In this document: positions 15,501 to 25,554 of the stretch, one piece after another | Numbering within the stretch: position 1 is the stretch's first letter | Layout of the letters: every line of letters begins with the position of its first letter | Assembly (NCBI GenBank): GCA_963965975.1 | Contig: OZ014414.1 | Span: 1,054,001-1,118,000, forward strand | Origin: Xestospongia bergquistia | Taxonomy: Eukaryota; Porifera; Demospongiae; Haplosclerida; Petrosiidae | Reading direction: 5' to 3' | DNA length: 64,000 nucleotides | Notes under the pieces: generated by a model | The model's database searches: none | Seen by the model: the letters and a program-made list of their open reading frames with translations, nothing else | What the model was told of the DNA's origin: nothing | Translations under genes and position numbers: made by a program

Positions 15501-16530
15501 ATGGTATATGTGTAATATGTATATGGTATATGTATGTATATGTATATATATATGGTATATGTACATATATATGGTATATGTATATATATATGTACATATA
15601 TGGTATATATGATATATGTACATATGTATATATGTACATATGTGGTATATCTAATGAAAATATGAGTATTATCTGTCCATTAATCCATCTAACCATCCAT
15701 CCATTCATCTATCCATAATCCACTATTAACACTACAACAAGAGTTGTAACAACAAATTCCCATCAGCAACTAGTAATAATAACATGCCACCCACATGTTA
15801 AAGAGGTGTTAACGAGATAAAATACATGTACACACATGCAATTAACACTTAACAGATGGTATAGTGATATAATCTATTGTTATAATGAATACAATATTGT
15901 TATATATCAGTTATTAGAAACTAAGTACACTATATCATATGGGGTGTGTCATCTATTAGTACAATATCAACTATATATATATATGTACATTCAATGCACG
16001 CATATACATGTAGTATTAATAGCATTTGCCAATGTGCTTTTCATTCATTATCAATCAATATCTTTTTCTGTTCATCCATTGTCCATCTATTTTTCCCTCC
16101 CTCCCTCCCTCCATCCATCCACTCTCTCTACCTTCATTTATATCTATATTTTGGAAATTTGCATCTTGTCCACAAGAAAGTTCTACTAGTAAAAACAAAT
16201 AAATAACTTAAAGTAAGACAATACAATAAATGTATATTCATAACTTTTGTCCTAAGTTAATAATGATTATAGAAAGTATACTGGTGATAGTGATAGTCTT
16301 GTGTTATTGCAATGAAAAATCAATTATATTTTATTGAGTGTTGTGTATATCATTTAGATGATAATCATTACTATGATAAATCAACTGATTATGTCTGAAT
16401 TACAATAACACAGGCCCTTATATAATCACACCATCTGCGTTTCTTAGTAGGTGTGTTTGAATAGCACTAACCTGTGCTATTATACTATTATAATTCATCA
16501 TTAATCTCTCCCCCCCCTCCTCTCTCTCTC

Positions 16531-16580
<50 letters not shown>

Positions 16581-17504
16581 TCCCCCTCCCTTTCCCTCTT
16601 CCCCTCCCTCTCTCTCTCTCTCTCTCTCTCCTCCCCCTCCCTCTTTCTCTCTCCCTCTCTTTTTTTCTCTCTCTTTCTCTCTCTCTCTCTCAGATATCTG
16701 TGCTTGCTATCACTGATGTTAGAGTGACAACCATAAAATTTATAACTACAATTATATAATTATATAGAATACTTGTTTTAAATTAATAATAATACAACAC
16801 ATTCTTAAGCAGGAAAACACTGTACTAAGGACAGTTAACAACATCCTGAAGTCTTAAAAACACAAATTTCTTATTTTTGGATTTTGTAAAAGTTTGGTAG
16901 CAGCACATCAGAAATGTTAAAGTACAACATTGTTTTCATCACATATTATTAGACACACATCCACTAACATGTACTAACATAACATGTAACATCCACTAAC
17001 ATGTACTATATAATCAACAGTCTTTTTATTATAAGAGGTTATTATTCAAAACTATACATTTAAATTTATTTATATTGCTACATATATATCAATGCTCAGG
17101 AGCTCATAGCCTCAAGGAGCCAGAATCACTCATTGGAAGTTATAGAATGATATCATTAACATACACAACTACATGTACATGTACATAAGTTACTAGACAA
17201 AGTTGTTAATGATGTACTGTGTGATCTCACATCAAACGACATTAAGTTACTCATTCGTGGTACTATAATTACCAAACCAATAGGTAATGTACTCTCTCAT
17301 AGGAAAGTGTGTAAAAGTTTGTCTGAACATCAAAACTATGTTTTATAAAAGATACTAAAATTTTGGTCTAAAGAGTGAACACAAACAAGGTCATATAAAA
17401 TAAAAAATCAACACGTCATGATCATTTTAAAAGAGACTAAAATATTAAATAAAAGTTATTAAGTTATCATGTTAAAAGTACAACAGAGATGATAATTACA
17501 CAAC

Positions 17505-17536
<32 letters not shown>

Positions 17537-18680
17537 ATATTTTTATTAATTGACTTTGAAGTCATATATTATAACAATAGAGTTGAAAATTATAGAGACA
17601 AAAATAACCTACCAACAACCACCTACACACCTATAAATATACCATATACATGTAAAAACAATTATTGTCTGTGATTACTATATTGATCATATGGTATACA
17701 TGTGATTATCTCAACAAGCATGAAATTGGTCACATGATTACATCAATGAGTATTGTATGGATCATATAACGTACTCTTTTGGCAACTAAATCATACACAA
17801 CATCTATAAGCATTTATTCATTAATATAAATATACATTATAAATGTACATTTAGATGTACATTTATACTAATATGTACATGTACATGTATTTGTACATGT
17901 GTAACAACCAAATAAAAAATAAAATATACCAACACAGGATGCTATTTCCCAAATGTACATGTATTATTATAAACAAGACAAAATTCTGATATCCCATTTA
18001 GTGGTTCCATGGTAATTCCTTTAGCTATAATAGTATACTTTATCCCAAGGAGTGATAAGGTTGCTTTCAAGTTATAATATTTGACAGCTAGTTTTTGGGA
18101 AAGAGAGGTACAATATAGTAAAGCATGAGTAAATAAACTAAGTTTCTAACACTCTGACTATGAAAACAGAGGGAAGGGAAGACACTTAAAAGTTTGACCT
18201 TATTTGTTAGTAGTTAAGTGGGAGTCAGTAGGAGCTTATAGTTTGAATGTGTGTAAAATTATGTGTTGGTCTAACATACAATTAGTACCTTAACACTCTC
18301 ATTCTCTCTCCCTCCCTACAAGCCACAAGTAGACCATACAATACAGAATACAAACCACAGCTAAAGGTATTTCTATGGTTTGTTGATATTATTAGCAGCT
18401 ATAGCTCAAAACACCAAACACACTGACCTGTTTCTTCATCAGATTCATCTTCTCGGCTGCTATCTTCGTCAATACCCAACAAAGGAAACTGACTAACTTG
18501 CTCTGGTAGAGACAGGGCAGGAATATCCGGCAATGGCGCAGCTAAATCAACAATTACATCTGCTGGTAATGGTGAGAAAGCTTCGCTTTTGTTCAGCTCT
18601 GTCAAACTATCGATCGGCGGAGCTACGATAGAAGGTGGCGGCGGAATCCAGCTCGATATAAGGTTCTTAGACTCGTCCAT
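12545..18680 (-). CDS. Proline-rich, tyrosine-motif protein with a C-terminal four-span membrane domain
   Basis: Eight exons join in frame to 638 aa: 18680-18428, 15482-14865, 14753-14637, 14528-14463, 14399-14295, 14043-13744, 13561-13502, 12942-12545. All seven introns are phase 1. The long hydrophilic N-terminal part is extremely proline-rich (polyproline blocks, about residues 100-190). It is followed by tyrosine motifs: YEEM at 294 and 306, YDDI at 318, YVEI at 332, and PPSY at 401 followed by DAL. A Gln run lies near 440. The last 150 residues hold four hydrophobic segments: LYLFLFLIGVLVTLAMLG on, ISIYFIVMGSFSAFF, FGVLFWGAALGYLSF and YVLYGFVVFQYIMLVYCLL. I do not recognise the family. 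The features suggest a membrane-anchored scaffold for SH3/WW and SH2 partners, which is inference. Intron 1 is 2.9 kb and could hide extra exons. Confidence 0.7.
15485..15655. repeat. TATATG/TACATA-rich tandem repeat
   Basis: Irregular repeats of ATATGGTATATGTAC-type units directly upstream (transcript sense) of the exon ending at 15482. They form most of the 3' end of intron 1, including the acceptor. Confidence 0.75.
15656..18427. other. Large intron 1 of the four-span gene
   Basis: No exon with convincing coding content found. It contains TCCC/TCCATCCA runs (about 16093-16123), a long CT tract (16505-16692), an ATT run (17511-17536) and several TGTACATG-type palindromic words. Alternative exons cannot be excluded. 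Confidence 0.5.
16505..16692. repeat. (CT)n-rich polypyrimidine tract
   Basis: Almost 190 bp of C and T on the plus strand, inside intron 1 of the minus-strand four-span gene. Open frames through it are compositional artefacts. Confidence 0.95.
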
Positions 18681-18904
18681 TCAGCTGCGATGTTTCGAAA
18701 ACAATTTACCAACTAGCTTATAGTCGAGTAGTCGAGTACATGCAATAACTTTAGTGGTCAGAAATGGGCGTGACTGTCTGTTTCACAGACGCGCCCACAA
18801 TGATTTCAAAACCGAACTGTATGAATACATTCAGAATTCAAATATAATATGATAGAACAGTCTAATTATGTGTGTTAATATGAATACTTAAAAATTAAAA
18901 TTTG

Positions 18905-19975
18905 AAATCATTGGTTGACCCTTCAACCTTGCTTCCTTTCTCATTGACCACCCACTCAATGTCATCCATTTCTTCCTCATCCAGATTAACAACCTTGCTT
19001 GGTGACATCTTGACTGCTAGTTTCTGAGATAGTACCATCATCATTATAACTAAATCATTGCTAAGGAAAATAATGATAAAAGATCAAAAAAATGTTTTCC
19101 ATTCCTAGAACGTGCAATGTGCCAAAAACATCCACCATATGTGTACTATATATGTACATAAACCACATTTCCAAATATCTATGTCTAAACCAGTAGCCAA
19201 ATAATTTGTACTAAGAAATGTCAGCCATATATCCAAAAGATTAGACCAAAGACAATAGCAGCTGTACTCCCAAAATGTATATTGTTGTACTAACTAAATG
19301 TGCACATAATAGCAGACCTACTCGTTGTACTTACCTTACATGTACTCATGGTAACCAGACACCTAATTAGTTATGATAAAATATACTACTCAATTATGTG
19401 GGGAACTTTAATTATAGTCACCTTTTTTTATATAGCTCACATATATTAAAGAAAGTACATGACCAGTTTGACATTAGTAATACAGAGGTGATAGAAATGC
19501 TGACTTTTTTGCAAAACATGTTTTGTGTCTCTATAATCTCTATTGTTTGAGTGAGAAGAACAGAGGATAATTCTGAGGGAACATTGTTCAGTTTGAGAGT
19601 AGTATATATAAACTTTCTATGCCTGGAGGGAGAGAGTGTGTGTGTGTGAGAGAGAGAGAGGGAACAGTAAATATATAGACATATATAAGATGGACATGTA
19701 AAAGTGATATCATTGACAGACAACAGAGACAGACACTAGTATGTTTAACCACACCCATAAACAGACAGACACTAACTATAATAGTATGTTTAGCCACACC
19801 CATAAACAGACAGACAGACATATCAATTAAGTACATGCATATGTAGTCTGTAGACATATCTGTTCCACAGCCATCTCTGAGCAGAGCAGCAATATATATA
19901 GGTATTGAGTTACACTAGAGACTTCAAAAATCATGTATTTTTACACTAAGCTGTTGTGTAGTCTATAACTTGTGA
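18905..19975 (-). pseudogene. Duplicated, broken copy of the last three perilipin exons
   Basis: Three segments match the 3' exons of the perilipin gene that ends at 20443, in the same order and orientation. 19975-19862 matches the exon at 21273-21407 (shared ending of the GATGG...GTGGAACAG type) but carries an in-frame TAG. 19623-19455 matches 20770-20913 and stays open (TLKLNNVPSELSSVLLTQT versus TLKLNNVPSELPAFLLTQT). About 19065-18909 matches the last exon but opens CAA TGA, a stop, and its acidic tail is frameshifted. The GA-rich tract before the middle exon is also present, shortened. A tandem partial duplication; possible use as alternative 3' exons is not excluded. Confidence 0.8.
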
Positions 19976-20442
19976 AAGAGGTTATAAGAAAATACGTTTA
20001 ATTTATCAATTCAAGTTTCCACTAATTTGTTAAATTTTAATAAACATATGTCAATTTTGTAGTTATTCAGTTTTTAGTTTTAATTTAATAACTTAAATTT
20101 GCAAATTAATTAAAAATTATGTAATTCCCTAACTAATTACTTGTCAGCGTTGGTTTTCAAGTTTTTTTATTATCAAATACTTATAATTAATTATCAATTG
20201 TAATAATTATTAAGTACTTGTAGTTTATTATTTAAAAGACGGAGTTTACTTAGCAGTTGCTAACAGCTGGCTTTGCCACTCATTATGTCCATGCTTAATG
20301 ATCATTTATAACCAAAATTGATCATAATAACCAAAATTTTAAGGGTCATTTTGAAAATATTTGCACGAGTATAAAGTATGTGTGTGTGTAGTACACAATT
20401 TAGTTCATTCTAACTACATACATTAAAGGTTTAAAGTTGGGA

Positions 20443-20916
20443 TCATTCGGTTGATCCCTCACTTTCACTTCCTTTCTCATCATCCTCCTCAGCGTCCATT
20501 TTCTCCTCTTCATCTAGATCAAGGTGAACCTCAGCGATATCTTGACTACTGGTTTCAGAAATAGTGTCATCGCTATAACCAAATCGTTGCTATAAGAGAG
20601 ACATATAAGACGTACATGTCAATTCTCAAATACATTGTAATAGCCCCATTCAAACACATCCATGTCCCAAATAGGAACTCATTAATATCTGTTTATCACT
20701 TAGGAGTTATAGTAGTGTATGATTTTAAATCATAATCTTGTTGTTTCATACTCTAAATAAGAAAACTACCTTTAGTGCAGAAGATATGTGAGTGCCAACT
20801 TTTTTGCAAAAGATGATCTGTGTTTCAACAATCTCCACTGTTTGAGTGAGAAGAAAAGCGGGTAATTCTGAAGGGACATTGTTCAATTTGAGAGTGATAT
20901 AAACATTTTTTGCCTG

Positions 20917-20970
<54 letters not shown>

Positions 20971-20974
20971 GAGA

Positions 20975-21032
<58 letters not shown>

Positions 21033-21034
21033 GA

Positions 21035-21088
<54 letters not shown>

Positions 21089-23827
21089 AAAGGGAGAGGG
21101 AGAGGGAGAGGGAGAGAGAGAGAGAGAGAGAGGGAGTAATGTACACACACATACATATACAAGTTAGATTCACACCCACTAGCAATGTTACATGTTTACA
21201 TAGGTGTTATATGTTTACAACATGAACAAGACAAAGAAACATATCAAGTACAATACATGTTGACACACAAACCTGTTCTACAGCTGCTGTTGCTCCATCC
21301 CTGAGTCGAGTAGGAAGATAATCAGTCACACTAGAAAGAGACTTCAACATTTCATATACTTTTTCACTTGCAGCCTTTGCATAGTCTAAAGCTTGTTGAA
21401 AAACATCCTGAAAAACAAAAAAAACAACATTGTATGTCCTTTGTCTACCCAACTAACAATCCACTGACCTTTTTCTTCTTATCTGATTCCAGCAACCATT
21501 TAATATCTTCATCTTCCTTATCATCAGTGAGCCAACTAGCAAACTCGTCATTGGGTGGAGTCTGAGGTTTACAAGTCAAATACTCGCGAAGTTTTGTCTC
21601 GGCATCCTTTAGTGCTTGGGCCACATTATCCTTTTGTTTACCCACTCCAGTCTTTATAGACTTAGCATACTCCAACTAGACAATAATGAAAACTACAACT
21701 AACTATACAATTAAAATACAAGTCATTATAGGGGACACTAGTTTAGGTCTGTACTGGTATATGTACACAATACACTTCTGATTGGAAACAGAACTGTAAT
21801 CTTGACTAGTGAAGTGTAGTGTAGTGTATTTAATGTGTATTTGAAGATTACATGTATTGAGTGACATTCTTTATTCAGGATCCTGTAGCTCAGGTGTGAC
21901 CACATGTTGTATTTAGAATGTTTTTTAGTTTAGTTCTGTCTAGAGTGTAAACTAGTGTCATGAGCTTACCAGTTTGAGACTAATCTTAAGGCGGCGTAGA
22001 TAACAAGACACTTCTCTTTGCAATGATTGTAGACGAGTCAGAGAACGATAGTAAACAGCATAAGATATGTTGTATACTCGAGTAGAACGAGACTCTAATG
22101 TATGTGTGTGGAAAGAGAGATAGAGTTACATTGTTAGCTTGAAACATCCAATGAATACTTACAAGGTTCAGACATAATTATATAGGTGTGTGTGATTATG
22201 TTTCATTTGTAATAACTCTATTAAAGTAACTATTTCAACAATATACTCACCTTTCTTGGGTGTGACTTTGTCATCCTGCTCATCTTCCTCCTGATCATCA
22301 TCTTCATTTGACTTCTTCACGTTCTTTCGCCTACGCAGACCAAACCATGAACGAGGTTTTTCAGTGGGTGTGTCATCAGCACCAATAGATGTAACTAATC
22401 AGAGAATAAAATTAAAACGAACAGGAATTGAGGCTTTAAAGTGTTCTCTTGAGAGATTTATCAAGTACAAAAGAGCACATAAGAAGATATAATGAATATG
22501 AACTACAGTACCTTCCTTTGTTGCTTCTTTACTTTCTCCCTCATCTTCTTTCTCATCTAGTGGAGGTAGGATCTTGTCCACCAGTCCTTCTGTTACTGCA
22601 AGAGTGTAATCCACTCCGTAACCAAGGTAACGGCCAGCACGAGTGTTGCCTAGTGTTTCCTGTCCAGCCTGAAAGGTGTTATAGATCAATTCCTTTCCTT
22701 CATTGGCAATCTAAGGAAAACAGGTAACAAATTAACAGGAAGTCCTCTTATCACTTAAACTGTAGTGACCTGGGAAAGCTACCATTAATACGCTCTAGAC
22801 TAGTGAACATCAGTACATACCATTGTGACCTATCATTAGTAAGCTCTAGACCAGTAAACATCAGTACTTACCACAGTGACTTAGGATAACTACCATAAGT
22901 CAGCTCTAGACTAGTGAACATAAATACTTACCACAATGATCTAGGATAGCTACCATTAATAAATTCTAGACTACTGAACATCAGTACTTACTACAGTAAC
23001 CTGGGACAGCTCTAGACTATCGAACATCAGCACTTACCATGAGAGTTGTGACCTAGTATAGCTACCACTACAAACAGACCTCTACACTAATCCAGTCTAA
23101 ACATCAACTATACTATTATATCACAAAGCAGTCATGTGAATAACATGTGTACATAAACTACATATGTCATAAAGGTATGACTATATAGGGAGGTCAATTA
23201 GGTCATTACTAGAGCTGACAAAACAATCCATACTTGTATATTAATACCCACTATTGTGACTAATAACATCATAATAGTTGATACAAAATTATGAAAGGTC
23301 ACAGATTTTCATTCACATGCATAATACATATGGAGTGAAAATATTGTAACCTTTTAGAACTAGCGAATGAGTGACACTATATTATGTAACTATGTTGTAA
23401 TATGTAGGAATTATTGTAATATTTAGTATATAAAATGAACGTCTACATGTGGATTACCTCTGAGGGTTCCTTGCCGACAACTGGATACTTGTCTTCAAGT
23501 TTCACTAACCCACCAGCAATGATGCCATCAACTGCTGATACTGTGTGTGAGAGGAAGAGAGCACTCAATAATCAATTAAGTTATGATAAATGACTCACTT
23601 GGTCGTTCCAATCTTTCAGTTACAGCACCAACAACAGGTTTGGCTTTGTCAGCAGCATAACACACAACAGACTCAACTGTCCCAAAAGTCCAGCTGGTCA
23701 TTCGGTTGTAGTTTTTGGACACAGAGTAGAGAGAACTCAAAGCAGATCCACAGGAGTTAGCTAACGGATTGGTACTAAACCACTCATACGTAGAGGGTGC
23801 AGATTGTGGCACCATTTCTTCTTCCAT
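20443..23827 (-). CDS. Perilipin (PAT-family lipid-droplet protein)
   Basis: Nine exons join in frame to 470 aa: 23827-23599, 23540-23458, 22710-22512, 22394-22251, 22094-21970, 21675-21469, 21407-21273, 20913-20770, 20589-20443. Perilipins coat lipid droplets and control lipase access. Seen: an N-terminal PAT-like region (NPLANS, then a segment resembling the PAT KLE box, GGLVKLEDKYPVVGKEPSE); the family's amphipathic repeat region and GYGVDYTLAVTEGLVDKILP, close to the perilipin tE.lVd..lP hallmark; a basic/acidic segment with RRRKNVKK; a helical region (YAVYYRSLTRLQSLQREV); and a very acidic tail (EEEKMDAEEDDEKGSESEG). The order fits animal perilipins; orthology to a numbered vertebrate paralog is not claimed. 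The 3' end is partly duplicated downstream. Confidence 0.88.
20921..21134. repeat. (GA)n tract abutting the perilipin exon 8 acceptor
   Basis: About 210 bp of nearly pure GA/GGGA. On the transcribed strand this is a CT tract running up to the acceptor ...TCTATCTCCAG at 20914, so it acts as an oversized polypyrimidine tract. Confidence 0.95.
22760..23065. repeat. About 60-bp tandem repeat in perilipin intron 2
   Basis: Roughly five degenerate units, each containing GTGACCTAGGATAGCTACCA-, CTCTAGACTAGTGAACATCA- and GTACTTACCA-like words. Units differ by substitutions and one short deletion. Noncoding. Confidence 0.8.
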
Positions 23828-24240
23828 ACTTGGATTTTATTAGGTACTTGGCTTTTACAAGATAAAAGAACACCTTTACTATTTAGTCAAGACTCAAGAA
23901 GACTCAAGAATTCAAGGAACTCCTCCCCTTTTATATCTACGTAAAACTTCGGTCATCCCCGTGCCGAAATAATTATAATGTTATTACACATAATAATGAC
24001 AGCCAGAGGCCCAGAGAAAGATATCCAAATTTTAATCCTTTCTTTTAAGTTTTTATTGCATTTTCTTACGTGAGCAGAAGTTGCATGCTGTGAATGAACT
24101 TATAAAGTTAGAGGAGTAAACGATAATAAAGAGGTGTGTTTAGATAAGATTTTTATTTGTTGTAACATAAAAAAGAGACAGTGATATTTGACATTAGTAA
24201 TATGAAATTAACACAAATCAATAAAACAAATATTTTGACA
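23828..24240. other. Spacer between perilipin and the SDR array
   Basis: Contains the presumed perilipin promoter (upstream of 23827 on the minus strand). No gene recognised. Confidence 0.5.
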
Positions 24241-24258
24241 GAAGTGGAGTAGCTAGAA

Positions 24259-24334
24259 ATAAAGATAAAGATCAGTGAAAAACGGTATATAATTATATAA
24301 TTATATACCGTTTTTCACTGATCTTTATCTTTAT
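24259..24334. repeat. 76-bp perfect palindrome
   Basis: Arms of 38 bp are exact reverse complements with no spacer; the axis is between 24296 and 24297. The left arm begins in the end of SDR exon 1 (ATAAAGATAAAGATCAGTGA), so the right arm is an inverted copy of that gene sequence. Confidence 0.95.
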
Positions 24335-24707
24335 ATAGGCATTTTTCAATTATAGCATTACAGGCTTTGTCCAGTCAGTTAAGTGCTAGTATATAGTAGT
24401 AATATATTTACTAGTAATATATGTTCATTAATATCAGTATAGATTAATGTATTAGCACCATGTGTTATAACACGAGAGTACAGTACATGACCCAACTAAA
24501 GGAAAGAGCAGTAGTTAACAGGTATAGATTGATATCTATGTTATTTATCAATCTTGTGTTGTAGTATTGTTGGTCATAAGGTATCTCTAAATAAAGGCAC
24601 TCATTTCTATTCTGCTACTAAACATGTAGTTACTGCTATTGTTGAGGGTATCCGTCAAGAGTTGAGAGAAATGAAATCTAACTGTCATGTAACTGTATGT
24701 GTATAGG

Positions 24708-25123
24708 CATAGGGGTAGGAAAGGAGGGGGCAGGGGGGGTGAAGCCCCTCCAACTTCAAATCAGGGGGGGCTAAGCCCCTCCCTGATTTACACTCAAGAC
24801 TATGTACACAATAACACATTAGGCTGTATCTAACCGTACAAATGACTTCTGCTACAGTGGAACGCACATTTTCAACCTTACGCTGACTAAAAAATTACCA
24901 ACGAAGTACTATGACCAAAGAACGACTAAACCATGTCATGTTGTTACATACACACAAGGACCATACTGATAACATAAATTTATTAGAAACAGCTAAAGAG
25001 TTTGTTTCCTTTAACAAAAGATGACTTAATTTTTTGGGTCATTTTTGATGTTTAATAACATAACACAACTAAATATAAGGTCAGCCCCCCCCCCCCCCAA
25101 CGTAAACTTCATTCCTACCCTGC
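24708..25123. mobile_element. 416-bp nonautonomous inverted-repeat element in pseudogene A
   Basis: Inverted ends GGGGTAGGAAAGG (left) and CATTCCTACCC (right), flanked on both sides by TGTGTATAGG (24698-24707 and 25124-25133), a 10-bp target duplication. The interior has G/C runs and an internal inverted repeat (AAGCCCCTCC and AGGGGGGGCT). It sits in intron 4 of pseudogene A. No coding capacity. Confidence 0.75.
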
Positions 25124-25554
25124 TGTGTATAGGTCATTGTATAGTAAATAAATAATGTAATTTATACATGATATATTTTGTAGTCTGTTTCCCCTGGATT
25201 TGTGCATACAGAGTTTTTAGGGAGAAAAGATGATATTGAGGAATTTAAATAAGGCAATGACAAAGTTGTTCATAATGCAAGATTTGTTTCAGTATATCTG
25301 TCATATAAATGTGCTGCTTTGGTTCTATTAATGTATAAATATTTAAAACAGTCATACAGATATAAGGTATGTACTGTGTACAGTGAGGTGTTGTTAGCTG
25401 AAGATGTAAGCAGTACTGTGATCTTTGCTCCACCAAGAATGGAAGTAAGGCCTACTGCTCAAATTGTTTGAAGTTGGACGGTTTTATTAAAAAAATAATC
25501 GTGATGATTTAATAATTTTTTTAAAAGTTTTAATTTAACTCATAATTGAATAAC

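Larger units (their letters stand above)
24241..25471 (+). pseudogene. SDR pseudogene A (copy most like the 47667 gene)
   Basis: Fragments of all later exons in order: the end of exon 1 (GGAGTAGCTAGAAATAAAG, 24247-24265), a short piece of exon 2 (GGCTTTGTCCAGTCAGTTAA), exon 3 (TTAGCACCATGTGTTATAAC), exon 4 with the HFYSATKH-coding stretch (about 24567-24695), exon 5 (about 25183-25275, in-frame TAA), and fused exons 6-7 ending QIV-stop at 25471. It lacks most of exons 1-2. It contains a 76-bp palindrome and a 416-bp element. The fusion of exons 6 and 7 also removes coding bases, so it is a deletion and not retroposition. Confidence 0.85.

Noticed and set aside
16474..16716. Open frame of Ser/Leu/Pro repeats
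   Set aside because: Pure product of the CT microsatellite within an intron.
20746..21185. Three overlapping Ser-Leu-rich minus-strand frames
   Set aside because: Read-through of the GA/CT tract into perilipin exon 8; only the exon part is coding.
25083..25098. Poly-C run as a regulatory G-quadruplex
   Set aside because: Single homopolymer inside a transposon in a pseudogene; no evidence of function.
25371..25471. Pseudogene A as a processed retrocopy because exons 6 and 7 are fused
   Set aside because: The fusion also deletes coding bases, other introns are still present, and there is no poly-A tail or target duplication.
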